From NCBI RefSeq assembly GCF_018499875.1, contig NZ_JAHBAY010000011.1, positions 186,001-250,000 on the forward strand: 64,000 bases of DNA. The letters run 5' to 3'. This stretch comes from Kineosporia corallincola (GTDB lineage Bacteria > Actinomycetota > Actinomycetes > Actinomycetales > Kineosporiaceae). Every line of letters starts with the position of its first letter. Position 1 is the first letter of the stretch. The notes beneath the pieces were generated by a model that saw nothing but the letters and a program-made list of their open reading frames with translations, did not search any database and had not been told where the DNA came from. Of the stretch, positions 55,677 through 63,973 are shown in pieces. Position numbers and translations under genes: made by a program.

Positions 55677-56062
55677 CGCCGCAGCTGCGGGCTCATCTCG
55701 CCGGCCCGCATGGCGATGGCCCGCACCTGGTGGTCGGCCAGCGCGCGGCGCCACTCGATCTCCTCGGCGTCCTCGCCGAGCAGGTACGACGCGGTCACCG
55801 GGGCGTCGTGCGCGGCCCGGTGCGCGTCGAAGAACCGGGCGATCGCCCGCACCACGGCGATGGTCGGGTTGGTGTTGGCGCCCGAGCGCAGCGTGGCCAG
55901 GTAGACCCGGGACATCGTGGTGTCGTGCGAGTCGTCCTCGCTGATCGCCCGGGCCACGTGGGGGGTGGAGAACTCTCGCCACACACCCTTCTCGTCGCGC
56001 TGGCCGACGGTGGCGAAGAGCTCGTTCAGCCGGTCGGCGAAGACCGGTCGGTGATCGGACAT
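55625..56062 (-). CDS. EspR-like helix-turn-helix regulator
   Basis: 145 aa from ATG 56062; upstream extension to 56125 is open but not similar. The layout resembles EspR and related XRE-like proteins: an N-terminal FADRLNELFATVG, a DNA-binding core with MSRVYLATLRSGANTNPTIA, and a C-terminal helical dimerisation domain (AIAMRAGEMSPQLRRQVLRM). Convergent with, and overlapping, the MAB_1171c-type gene by 52 bp. Probable partner or target of the ImmA/IrrE peptidase. Confidence 0.8.
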   Translation of the reverse strand: MSDHRPVFADRLNELFATVGQRDEKGVWREFSTPHVARAISEDDSHDTTMSRVYLATLRSGANTNPTIAVVRAIARFFDAHRAAHDAPVTASYLLGEDAEEIEWRRALADHQVRAIAMRAGEMSPQLRRQVLRMLDVLDETGSAD

Positions 56063-56513
56063 TTCACTAGCCCCCCGTCCAGTTCGTGGATGGCGATCAA
56101 CGGTAAAGCAGAATGTATGCCTCAATCTTCACCATCGCGACCTCGTACAGTATATTTATCGCCAGTGGGGGGTACGGCTCTCCTGGGCCGGTAGTTGTGC
56201 AGGTCATGGTGGTCATCGCGGTTCCGGTGGGGGTTACCGCGGAGATCGGAGGGGCCAGGTCTGCGCGCTCGGGCTCGGGAGGCGCCCGCGGCCGCCGGTG
56301 CCGGGCCCGATCCGGAGGGGGATCGGGACTCCGGCAACCGGCGGCCACCGGTGCTCCTGCCTGCTGCTTCGGCGGTGCCGTGCGGGGAGTGCGCGAGGAC
56401 CGTCAGGTGCACCCGTGGACCATCCGCACGGCTCCGGATCCGGACCCTGCTTCCGCAACCAACACCTTTAGTGAAAAGGTGTGGTTCGGCAGCCGCTGTC
56501 CTGGTGGGAGTAG
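56063..56513. other. 451-bp intergenic region between regulator and lectin gene
   Basis: Divergent promoters must be here. An A/T-rich patch with TATATTTAT (about 56151-56159) may hold the regulator promoter. The rest is G+C-rich with no credible small ORF. A long imperfect hairpin lies at 56457-56486. No RNA gene recognised. Confidence 0.5.
56457..56486 (+). promoter_or_regulatory. Hairpin/operator upstream of the lectin gene
   Basis: AACC-A-ACACCTTT and AAAGGTGTGGTT form a 12-bp dyad with one bulged A and a five-base centre, 28 bases before the ATG at 56514. It is an operator or a 5-prime-UTR structure; which one is not decidable here. Confidence 0.5.
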
Positions 56514-57437
56514 ATGGTGGAAACTCGGGAACTGAGTTCCGAGCAACACACGGAGAGTGACCTCGATCTGGGCGAATCCGCCCCGGCCGGGCCTGGTTCC
56601 GAGCCGCACCACCGCCTGCCGTTCGGGGTGTCCGCCCGTGGTCTGAAGGGTGCGGCCGCGTTCGCCGGCTTCGTCGGCGTGGTGGTGGCCGCCGTGATCG
56701 GTGGTGCGCTGGCGGTCGACTCGGTCGCCCGGTTCGACGACTCGCGGTTGCAGGACGGCGCGATGGAGACGATTCCGCCGCCGACCACCCCGGACTCCGC
56801 GGCGACGAGCACGCCTGAGGACGACGCGAAGACCGGCAGAACCGAGACCGCGGACGACACCCGCAAGACCGGTACCACCACGGCATCGCAGAAGACCACG
56901 GCCGACGACAGCGCGAAGAGTTCCTCGGGCGGTGGCACCAGGAAGACGGCCACCAGCGACGCCGAGGAGGACGGGGCGGCACAGCCGAAGACCCGTCAGG
57001 TGGTGCACGTGGCCGGTCTGGGTGTGATCAAGAACCTGAATACCGGCCTGTGCGTGGATCTGCCGGACGCCGGGGTGCCCGCGGCGGGTGGCGCCATCAG
57101 CGAGTACGAGTGCATCCCGGGTGCGGGCGACAACCAGGACTTCCAGGCCGTCGAGGTCGGCGACCAGGTGTGGCTGCGCAACCTGAAGAGCAACTACTGC
57201 CTCGACCTGCCCGGCGCGGAGGCCGTCGACCCGCTGACCGTGGTGCTCGCCAGTCCCTGCGTGCAGGGCACCAGCGACAACCAGATGTTCCAGGCGCGGG
57301 TGCAGGGCAAGGGTTTCGCGTTCGTCAACGTGAAGAGCGATCTGTGCCTCGACGTGGCCGACCCGGTGAACGGCAACCACAACCTGGTGCTGAACACCTG
57401 TTCCGGTGCGGGCAGCCAGGTCTGGGCGGTCAGCTGA
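56514..57437 (+). CDS. Membrane-anchored ricin-type lectin domain protein
   Basis: 307 aa. Cytoplasmic N-terminus of about 45 residues, one transmembrane helix (about 48-72), a Thr/Lys/Asp-rich linker (about 80-155), and a C-terminal beta-trefoil lectin domain with three repeats: GLCVDLPDAG, NYCLDLPGAE and DLCLDVADP, with DNQDFQA, DNQMFQA and SQVWAV in the Q-x-W positions. It probably binds galactose- or GalNAc-type sugars at the cell surface. GGGAG precedes the ATG. Confidence 0.87.
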   Translation: MVETRELSSEQHTESDLDLGESAPAGPGSEPHHRLPFGVSARGLKGAAAFAGFVGVVVAAVIGGALAVDSVARFDDSRLQDGAMETIPPPTTPDSAATSTPEDDAKTGRTETADDTRKTGTTTASQKTTADDSAKSSSGGGTRKTATSDAEEDGAAQPKTRQVVHVAGLGVIKNLNTGLCVDLPDAGVPAAGGAISEYECIPGAGDNQDFQAVEVGDQVWLRNLKSNYCLDLPGAEAVDPLTVVLASPCVQGTSDNQMFQARVQGKGFAFVNVKSDLCLDVADPVNGNHNLVLNTCSGAGSQVWAVS

Positions 57438-57535
57438 CCCGGTCGGCTGAGTCGGTCGGGGCTGAGGAAACACGGTTGAAAGGTGGGAATGTGAGGCATT
57501 CGTGAGGATTGATGTCTCCTTTGCCGGGATTCCCC

Positions 57536-57541
57536 TAGTCT
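57536..57541 (+). promoter_or_regulatory. -10 element of the D,D-carboxypeptidase gene (leaderless)
   Basis: TAGTCT fits TANNNT and ends seven bases before the GTG, so the message may start at the GTG itself. Confidence 0.45.
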
Positions 57542-57548
57542 TCGCTGC

Positions 57549-58721
57549 GTGAACACCCGTCTGCGCACCATCAAGAAGCGCTATGTCGCGATGGCCACGG
57601 CCGCCGTCGCCGTCGCCGCCGTGCCGGTGGTGCCCACCCTGGCCTCGGCCCAGCCGGTGGCGGCCACGGCGACCGCGCCGAAGCTGCTGGTCCCGGCCGG
57701 TCAGAAGGTGGCGGGGTCGACCGACATCTCCTGGCCGAGCTCGGGCCGCGCCCGCATCGAGGTGCCGGGCATCGGCACGATCGGCCAGAAGGGCAGCAGC
57801 ACCGAGTCGGTGCCGATCGCCAGCATCACGAAAGTGATGACGGCGTACACGATTCTGAAAGACCACCCGCTGAAGTCCGGGGCCAAGGGCCCGAGCATCA
57901 CGATCACCAAGGCCGACGTGAACTCGTACAACCGGCTCAAGGGTGAGGGCGCGGCCGTGGTCAAGGTGAAAGAAGGCACGAAACTCACGCAGCGCCAGGC
58001 ACTTCAGGGTCTGCTGATCCCGTCCGGCGCCAACATGGCCGAGACGCTGGCCCGCTGGGACGCCGGGTCCACCAGCAAGTTCGTCAACAGGATGAACGCC
58101 AATGCCAAGGCGCTGGGCCTGGACTCGACCAGTTTCGCCGACCCGACCGGGCTCAGCAGCGATTCCCGCAGCAGCACCGAGGACCTGCTCGACCTGGCCA
58201 CGGCGGTGATGAAGAAGGCGTCCTTCCGCGAGATCGTGAAGACCAAGAGCGTGAAGATCCCGCAGAACACGCTGAAGTCGACCAACAAGCTGCTCGGTGC
58301 CAACGGCGTGGTCGGCATCAAGACCGGCACCACCTACGCCGCCGGAGGCTGCCTGCTGTTCGCGGCGACCGACACGGTGGCCGGCAAGACCCGCACGATC
58401 TACGGCGTCATGCTCGGCGCCCGCGGCTCCGCCTACTCCACCAACGCGCAGAAGTTCAGCAAGGCCATGGTGATCGACGCCCGCAGCGAGCTGCGGCAGG
58501 TCACGCTGGTGAAGAAGGGCAAGGCCGTGGTCTCGGTGACCAAGAGCGACGGCAAGACCTACAAGTACGGGGTGAAGAAGACCGTCACCGCGGCCGGCTG
58601 GTCGGGGCTGTCGTACAAGCTCAGCCTGCCCTCCGGGCTGGCGGCGGGACAGACCCCGAAGCAGCTGGTGATCAAGTCGGGGTCGGCCACGATCAAGGCC
58701 GCGCTGGTTCCTCTGAACTGA
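57549..58721 (+). CDS. D-alanyl-D-alanine carboxypeptidase (PBP5-type serine hydrolase)
   Basis: 390 aa, GTG start. Signal peptide with Ala-X-Ala near residue 34. SxxK motif SITK with Ser92/Lys95 and KTGT later are intact; the middle motif reads PSGANMAETL where SxN would be expected to have Asn three residues into the motif. A C-terminal ~100-residue domain (after YGVMLG) is probably a membrane/wall-association domain. It trims peptidoglycan stem peptides. Classed as a family member with one atypical motif. Confidence 0.88.
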   Translation: MNTRLRTIKKRYVAMATAAVAVAAVPVVPTLASAQPVAATATAPKLLVPAGQKVAGSTDISWPSSGRARIEVPGIGTIGQKGSSTESVPIASITKVMTAYTILKDHPLKSGAKGPSITITKADVNSYNRLKGEGAAVVKVKEGTKLTQRQALQGLLIPSGANMAETLARWDAGSTSKFVNRMNANAKALGLDSTSFADPTGLSSDSRSSTEDLLDLATAVMKKASFREIVKTKSVKIPQNTLKSTNKLLGANGVVGIKTGTTYAAGGCLLFAATDTVAGKTRTIYGVMLGARGSAYSTNAQKFSKAMVIDARSELRQVTLVKKGKAVVSVTKSDGKTYKYGVKKTVTAAGWSGLSYKLSLPSGLAAGQTPKQLVIKSGSATIKAALVPLN

Positions 58722-58737
58722 GTGCATTTAACGCACT
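58721..58737 (+). terminator. Weak hairpin after the D,D-carboxypeptidase gene
   Basis: AGTGC and GCACT, with a seven-base loop and a following TTT, begin at the last base of the stop codon. It is a possible weak terminator. Confidence 0.4.
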
Positions 58738-58928
58738 TTCGGCAAAGGACGACGTCGGGTCGGCGGGCCCGGCGTTGTTACTTTTAGTCACGATCAAATT
58801 TTCGTCAAGCGAACGAAACGGGCCGATGCAGCCATTATCCTGCCGGTAAGTAATCAATCATCGTTCTGGTGACCCGCGAAATCGTTCCCCTGCGATCCGC
58901 TGAGTGAGGTCGCCGGGGCAGGAGGCCG

Positions 58929-58952
58929 GTGCCCGTCCATGCCTGTGTCTGA
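58929..58952 (+). other. Possible upstream ORF overlapping the GH26-3 start
   Basis: GGAG and a GTG at four bases spacing open a mini-frame (V-P-V-H-A-C-V-stop) overlapping ATG 58939, as in the paralogue at 8011. The sequence from GGAG through the ATG is nearly the same in the two genes. Confidence 0.35.
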
Positions 58953-60756
58953 TCGTCCCTCGCACCCTTACGGTCTCGACGCCACCGAGGAAGTGCTCCT
59001 GCCTCCGGAACCCCAGCCCGCCCCCGGCTCGCGCCGCGCCCGCCGCGCCCAGGAACGGCAGACGCCCCCGGCCGGCCAGCCGGCCCACCCCGTCCCGTCG
59101 GACGGGCCAGTCACCCGGGCCCAGTCGCTCGGGCAGACCGGGTCGGTCACACAGGCCGGGCCGGTCGCGCGGAGCCAGGCCGACCCAACTCAGTCGTCCA
59201 CGCAGGCCCAGTCGGTCGGGCAGGCCCCGTCGCTCGGGCAGACCGGGTCATTCACGCAGGCCGGGTCATTCACGCAGACCGGGTCATTCACGCAGACCGG
59301 GTCGGTCACGCGGGGCCGGGCCGCCGCAGCTCAGCCGGCTGTGCCGACCCCGTCAGCCGATCCGGTTCAGCCGACCGCTCCGGCCGGGCAGGCCCCGTCG
59401 GTCGGGCAGGCCGCGCAGCCGTCCCGTCCGCAGACCCGGCGGGCGCGGCGTGAGGCGGTTCCCTCGTCGGCCAGCCGCCGGGGCCGGCGCGACGCCGAGA
59501 AGACCGGCCAGGGCGCCCGCCGTCACCTGCCGCAGGTCGCGGCCGCCGCGCTGGGGGTGCTCGCGGTGCTGGGCGGTGTGCTGCTCGCCACCGACAAGCT
59601 GCCCGGCGGCGGCACCGACAGCGCCGCGGCACTCAGCGCCACCGCGGCCGACACCCAGCTGTACTCGCCGGCCGTCGAGAACATGACGGTGCTGGAGACG
59701 CCGGCCGCCAGCGCGTCCACCACGGCGGCCAAGAAGAAGGCGGTCGAGAAGGCCGCGGCCCAGGGCACCAGCAAGAAGGCCGCGGTCAAGGAGACCGCCG
59801 ACACCGCCAAGAAGAAGGCCGCCGCCTCCACCACGGTCGCGGCGGGCGGGCAGAGCACCGCCAAACTGGGCGTGTTCCGCGGCACCTCGCCGTCCGAGGT
59901 GAAGTCGTTCGCCGGCTGGCTGGGCGGCGACGTGGACTACGCGATGGACTTCTCCAGCCGCACCAGCTGGGACGAGATCGCCAACCCGACCTGGATGCTC
60001 AACGAGTGGAAGGGCTCGGGCTACCGCATGGTCTACGCGGTCGCCATGCTGCCCACGCAAGACGACTCGGCCACCATGGCGGCCGGCGCCAACGGTGACT
60101 ACGACGACTACTTCGCGACGCTCGCGAAGAACCTGGTCGACTACGGCCAGGGCGACTCGGTCATCCGACTCGGCTGGGAGTTCAACCTCGCGGCCTCGCG
60201 CTGGCACCCGGACACCCGGGCCAACTTCGTCGCCTACTGGCGCCACATCGTGCAGGCGATGCGCTCGGTGCCGGGCACCGACGGGCTCAAGTTCGACTGG
60301 AACCCGAACATCGGTGGCGAGACCTACGACCCCACGGACTACTACCCGGGCAACGGCTACGTCGACTACATCGGCGTGGACACCTACGACATCTCCTGGG
60401 TGGACGGTTCCTACCCGTTCCCGTCCGGCTGCGACGCCGCCTGCAAGCTGGAGCGCCGCAAGGTGGCCTGGAACAGCACGCTCAACGGCACCTTCGGCCT
60501 GAAGTTCTACGCCAACTTCGCGGCGAGCAAGGGCAAGCCGCTGACCATCCCGGAGTGGGGGCTGTGGGACCGGCCCGACGGTCACGGCGGCGGTGACAAC
60601 GCCTACTACATCGAGCAGATGTACAAGTTCATCAGCGACCCGTCCAACAACGTCGGCTACCAGTCCTACTTCGAATACAACCCGCCGGACACCGGTGACC
60701 ACGCGCTGTCCACGCTGACCACCGGCGGCAGCATGTTCCGCAAGCTGTTCGGCTGA
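58939..60756 (+). CDS. Membrane-anchored GH26-like glycosidase, paralogue 3
   Basis: 605 aa. The N-terminal ~190 residues are low-complexity Gln/Gly/Ser/Thr/Pro repeats with basic patches, then a single transmembrane segment (about 196-214), an Ala/Lys linker (about 250-310) and a GH26-like catalytic domain. Acid/base Glu414 lies in RLGWEFNLAASRWHP and nucleophile Glu539 in IPEWGLWDRPDGH. More diverged from paralogues 1 and 2 than those are from each other, but sharing whole blocks. A long cytoplasmic repeat tail is unusual for an extracellular hydrolase and suggests intracellular interactions. Confidence 0.87.
   Translation: MPVSDRPSHPYGLDATEEVLLPPEPQPAPGSRRARRAQERQTPPAGQPAHPVPSDGPVTRAQSLGQTGSVTQAGPVARSQADPTQSSTQAQSVGQAPSLGQTGSFTQAGSFTQTGSFTQTGSVTRGRAAAAQPAVPTPSADPVQPTAPAGQAPSVGQAAQPSRPQTRRARREAVPSSASRRGRRDAEKTGQGARRHLPQVAAAALGVLAVLGGVLLATDKLPGGGTDSAAALSATAADTQLYSPAVENMTVLETPAASASTTAAKKKAVEKAAAQGTSKKAAVKETADTAKKKAAASTTVAAGGQSTAKLGVFRGTSPSEVKSFAGWLGGDVDYAMDFSSRTSWDEIANPTWMLNEWKGSGYRMVYAVAMLPTQDDSATMAAGANGDYDDYFATLAKNLVDYGQGDSVIRLGWEFNLAASRWHPDTRANFVAYWRHIVQAMRSVPGTDGLKFDWNPNIGGETYDPTDYYPGNGYVDYIGVDTYDISWVDGSYPFPSGCDAACKLERRKVAWNSTLNGTFGLKFYANFAASKGKPLTIPEWGLWDRPDGHGGGDNAYYIEQMYKFISDPSNNVGYQSYFEYNPPDTGDHALSTLTTGGSMFRKLFG
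59239..59310 (+). repeat. Four 18-bp tandem repeats in GH26-3
   Basis: Four copies of CAGACCGGGTCATTCACG with one to three changes encode the hexapeptide Q-(T/A)-G-S-(F/V)-T. Related units continue upstream from about 59134. Expansion or contraction keeps the frame. Confidence 0.92.
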
Positions 60757-60760
60757 AACC

Positions 60761-60766
60761 TAGGCT
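60761..60766 (+). promoter_or_regulatory. -10 element of the sigma factor gene (leaderless)
   Basis: TAGGCT fits TANNNT, six bases before the ATG at 60773. It lies 16 bases after the stop codon of the glycosidase, so the sigma gene need not depend on read-through. Confidence 0.5.
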
Positions 60767-60772
60767 GCCGGT

Positions 60773-61708
60773 ATGCAGACCAGCCGGCAGACACCGTCCG
60801 ACGAAGAACTGGTCCGGTGTGCCCGCACCGGTGACATGACGGCGTTCGCGCTGCTCACCGAGCGGCACCGGGCCGGTCTGCGGGCCACCGCGATCGCTGT
60901 GCTCGGCTACACCGACGAGGCGGACGACGCGGTGCAGGACGCACTGCTCACCGCGCTGCGGCGGCTGGCGGACCTGCGGGACCCGGCTGCGGTGGGGCCG
61001 TGGCTGAAAGCCTTGGTGCGCAACAACTGCCGGGCCCTGCTGCGGGCCCGGCGCCCGCTGCCGGTGGGCGAGCCGGAGCCGTTGCTGCCGCCCGACCCGG
61101 ACCCGCTGCCGGAGGAACTGCTGGAGCAGGCGGCCACGGTGGACTGGGTACGGCACGCCCTGAGCGCGCTGTCGCCGCCGATCCGCGAGGTGATGCTGCT
61201 GCGCTACTTCAGCGGGGTGTCGTCGTACCGGCGGATCGCGGAGGTCTGCGGGATCCTGCCCGAGACGGTCGGCAGCCGGCTCCGCGAGGGCCGGCGCGAC
61301 CTGGCCCGGCGGCTGCGGGAGAGCGCCGACGCGGCCCACGACCAGGTGGCGGCCGAGACCGGGGCGTGGCGCCGGGAGTCCGCTCAGCTGATGACCGCGA
61401 TGTCGGAAGGCGGCTTCGGCCGGGTCGTCGACGACTGGTACCACCCGCACGCCTCGCTCCTGGTGATGGGCATCCTGCACGGCGACCGCAACCTGATGCT
61501 GGGCATGCTCGACTGGACGCTGGGGGCCGGGGTCGGGGTGCGTCTGCACGACGCCGCGGTGAGCCGGGACGTGTTGCTGTGGGAGGCGGACTTCCTGAAC
61601 CCGCCGTCCGATCCGGAGCACTGCCCACCGACCATGGCCTGCCTGTTCCGCCTCGACCAGGGACGCGTGGCTCACATGGGCATCGCCTACGGCGGTCACC
61701 GGGGCTGA
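60773..61708 (+). CDS. ECF-type sigma-70 factor with NTF2-like C-terminus
   Basis: 311 aa. Region 2 contains ATAIAVLGYTDEADDAVQDA; region 4 contains SPPIREVMLLRYFSGVSSYR then the recognition helix ILPETVGSRLREGRRD. A ~110-residue C-terminal extension (from about 200) resembles the SnoaL/NTF2-like extension of some ECF groups, which can control sigma activity in the absence of an anti-sigma. No anti-sigma gene is adjacent. Confidence 0.85.
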   Translation: MQTSRQTPSDEELVRCARTGDMTAFALLTERHRAGLRATAIAVLGYTDEADDAVQDALLTALRRLADLRDPAAVGPWLKALVRNNCRALLRARRPLPVGEPEPLLPPDPDPLPEELLEQAATVDWVRHALSALSPPIREVMLLRYFSGVSSYRRIAEVCGILPETVGSRLREGRRDLARRLRESADAAHDQVAAETGAWRRESAQLMTAMSEGGFGRVVDDWYHPHASLLVMGILHGDRNLMLGMLDWTLGAGVGVRLHDAAVSRDVLLWEADFLNPPSDPEHCPPTMACLFRLDQGRVAHMGIAYGGHRG

Positions 61709-61731
61709 GGTCGCCGCCCGGGCCGGGGATC

Positions 61732-61783
61732 CCTTTCTTTTTGACACCGGCCAGGCGCCCAGGGTGGTGTCAAAAACGAAAGG
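61732..61783 (+). terminator. Long hairpin after the sigma factor gene
   Basis: CCTTTCTTTTTGACACC at 61732-61748 pairs with GGTGTCAAAAACGAAAGG at 61766-61783: 17 bp with one bulged C and a 17-base loop. The A/T-rich base of the stem suits a terminator. It is 24 bases after the sigma gene stop. Confidence 0.75.
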
Positions 61784-61868
61784 AGGGACCGGACCCGGCC
61801 TGATGTCAGCACGCGCTGCCGGGTTCGGCATCCTGGGGTCCAGCAGTCCGATCCTGAGGAGGGCGCGC

Positions 61869-63017
61869 ATGCGCGCGGTGGTGTTCGAGGCGTTCGGTGA
61901 CGTGCCGCAGGTGCGGGAGGTGCCGGATCCGCAGGCCCCGGTGGGCGGGGTGGTCGTGGCGGTGGAGGCGACCGGGCTGTGCCGGTCCGACTGGCACGCG
62001 CTCGCGGGGCACGACGACGACGTGGTCCTGCCGCACGTGCCCGGCCACGAGTTCGCCGGGCGGGTGCTCGAGATCGGCCAGGGCGTCAGCGGGTTCGAGA
62101 TCGGGCAGCGGGTCACCGCGCCCTTCGTCTACGCCTGCGGGGTCTGCGCGCCGTGCCGTCAGGGTGACGGGCAGGTCTGCCTGGATCAGCGTCAGCCCGG
62201 CTTCACCCGCTGGGGATCGTTCGCCGGCCGGGTCGTGGTGGAGCGTGCCATGGTCAACCTGGTGCCGCTGCCCGACCAGGTGCCGATGGACGTCGCGGCG
62301 GTACTGGGCTGCCGGTTCGGCACCTCGTTCCGCGCCGTCACTCAGGTCGGCCGCGTGCGGGCGGGGGAGTGGGTGGCCGTGCACGGCTGCGGCGGGGTCG
62401 GGCTGTCGGCGGTCGCGATCGCGGTGGCGGCCGGGGCCCGGGTGGTGGCGGTCGACGTGTCTCCGCGAGCGCTGGAACTGGCGGTGAAGCTCGGGGCCGA
62501 GTCGGTGGTGCAGGCGCGCGGGGCCGAGCGCCCGGCCGTGGTGCCGGCCGACGACTTCGACGCCCTGGCGATGGCGGTCGGCGTGGCCGTCCGCGGAGCC
62601 GTGCCCGGCCGCGCGGACACCGGCCCGGCCCCCGACGTCCCCGCGCTGATCCGCGACCTCACCGCCGGCGGCGCCCACCTCTCGCTCGATGCCCTGGGCA
62701 GCCACGAGACCTGTGCCAACTCGATCCAGAGCCTGCGCCCGCGCGGCCGGCACGTGCAGGTCGGGCTGCTGCCGCCGGCGCTGGGGCTGCCGCCGGTGCC
62801 GATGCACACGGTCATCGGCCGCGAGCTGGAGGTGCTGGGCAGTCACGGTCTGGCCGCCCACGCCTACCCGCAGCTGATGGCGCTGGTGGCGAGCGGCCGG
62901 CTGGATCCGTCGTCCATGATCACCACGCACCTCACCCTCGACGAGGCGGGACCGGCGCTGGCCGCGATGGACACCCAGCCGCCGAGCGGCGTGGCCGTGA
63001 TCGACCCTCGCCGGTGA
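61869..63017 (+). CDS. Zinc-dependent alcohol dehydrogenase (MDR family)
   Basis: 382 aa from ATG 61869 (GAGGA upstream). Catalytic zinc ligands Cys38 (GLCRSDWH) and His60-Glu61 (GHEF) are present. The structural zinc site is the four-Cys loop CGVCAPCRQGDGQVC. The NAD(P) site is HGCGGVGLSAVAIAVAAGA. An extra ~40-residue Pro/Ala insert (about 240-275) follows the Rossmann core. Substrate unknown. The frame extends upstream of the chosen start without similarity. Confidence 0.92.
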   Translation: MRAVVFEAFGDVPQVREVPDPQAPVGGVVVAVEATGLCRSDWHALAGHDDDVVLPHVPGHEFAGRVLEIGQGVSGFEIGQRVTAPFVYACGVCAPCRQGDGQVCLDQRQPGFTRWGSFAGRVVVERAMVNLVPLPDQVPMDVAAVLGCRFGTSFRAVTQVGRVRAGEWVAVHGCGGVGLSAVAIAVAAGARVVAVDVSPRALELAVKLGAESVVQARGAERPAVVPADDFDALAMAVGVAVRGAVPGRADTGPAPDVPALIRDLTAGGAHLSLDALGSHETCANSIQSLRPRGRHVQVGLLPPALGLPPVPMHTVIGRELEVLGSHGLAAHAYPQLMALVASGRLDPSSMITTHLTLDEAGPALAAMDTQPPSGVAVIDPRR

Positions 63018-63095
63018 ACCGCCGACGCCCCACAGGGACCACCAGGAACAGGGAAAACGACCAGCGGTGACACGGACGTGACCAATGGGCAACCG

Positions 63096-63119
63096 CCGGA
63101 CGGGCAGGGGGCCGTCCGG
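63096..63119 (+). terminator. Hairpin after the alcohol dehydrogenase gene
   Basis: CCGGACGG and CCGTCCGG pair perfectly around an eight-base loop, 78 bases after the stop. Confidence 0.55.
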
Positions 63120-63259
63120 ACTGTGAGAGACTTTCCCCGCTCGGCCTGTTCGGGTGCGAGGTCCATCCTGTCTGATCCTGCCGTCCGGGGGTTCCGCTGA
63201 CGACACACGACGTCGTATTCGAGCCTTTCGAAGCATCGGCTCGATTCCGACTTGCTGGC

Positions 63260-63973
63260 ATGGCCGTTCACCTCTACACCGCGAGCGGCACGGTTCTCGC
63301 GTTCCTCATGGTGATCGCGGCCTTCGACGGCGATGCGATCAGGGCCCTGTGGATCAGCCTGGCGGCACTCGTCATCGACGGCACCGACGGCATGCTCGCC
63401 CGGCGCCTTCGGGTGAAAGAGACCATCCCCTCGTTCGACGGTGCCCGGCTCGACGACATCGTCGACTACATCACCTACGTCTTCGCGCCCGTCGTCCTGC
63501 TCTGGACCGGTGGCTACCTGCCCGACGGCATGCTCGGCGGCACCCTCGCCGCACTGCCGCTGCTGGCGTCCAGCTACCAGTTCTGCCGGGTCGACGCGAA
63601 GACCGACGACCACTTCTTCCTCGGCTTCCCGAGCTACTGGAACGTGGTCGCCTTCTACGTGATCGTGGCCGGGCTCGGTGCCACCACCACCGGCATCATC
63701 CTGGCGGTGTGCTCGGCGCTGGTGTTCGTGCCGATCAAGTACATCTACCCGTCCCGCACCCGCATCTTCCGCCGTACCAACCTGCTGCTCACCGCGGCCT
63801 GGCTGGCGGCCTACGCGCTGCTGCTGGCGCAGAAGTCCGACGGCGACGCGAGTTCCGTCATCATCTGGGCCTCGCTGCTGTACATCGCGTACTACGTCGG
63901 CAGCAGCGTCTATCTCACGCTCGTCGGCCGGTCCCGCCGGCCGGTGTCGCAGCCGGAGACCGTCGAGGCCTGA
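63260..63973 (+). CDS. CDP-alcohol phosphatidyltransferase (phosphatidylcholine-synthase-like)
   Basis: 237 aa, about seven transmembrane helices. The catalytic CDP-OH-P motif is complete: DGTDGMLARRLRV, then GARLDDIVDY. AVHLYTASGTVLAF at the N-terminus resembles phosphatidylcholine synthases. Relatives usually have a short stretch before this; here the frame is open upstream to 63176 but holds no ATG/GTG/TTG, so either it starts at ATG 63260 with no clear ribosome site, or at a CTG (63197, with GGGGG upstream). Membrane lipid synthesis. Confidence 0.85.
   Translation: MAVHLYTASGTVLAFLMVIAAFDGDAIRALWISLAALVIDGTDGMLARRLRVKETIPSFDGARLDDIVDYITYVFAPVVLLWTGGYLPDGMLGGTLAALPLLASSYQFCRVDAKTDDHFFLGFPSYWNVVAFYVIVAGLGATTTGIILAVCSALVFVPIKYIYPSRTRIFRRTNLLLTAAWLAAYALLLAQKSDGDASSVIIWASLLYIAYYVGSSVYLTLVGRSRRPVSQPETVEA

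Noticed and set aside
56113-56535. 140-codon ORF in the large intergenic region
   Set aside because: Its product is low-complexity Arg/Gly-rich, runs into the lectin gene in a different frame and has no ribosome-binding site.
59239-59310. CRISPR array
   Set aside because: Repeats are 18 bp, directly abutting, without spacers, and lie in a coding frame.
61732-61783. Promoter or operator based on TTGACA-like TTGACACC and its mirror
   Set aside because: Position right after a stop codon and the long A/T-based stem fit a terminator better; no -10 at proper distance.
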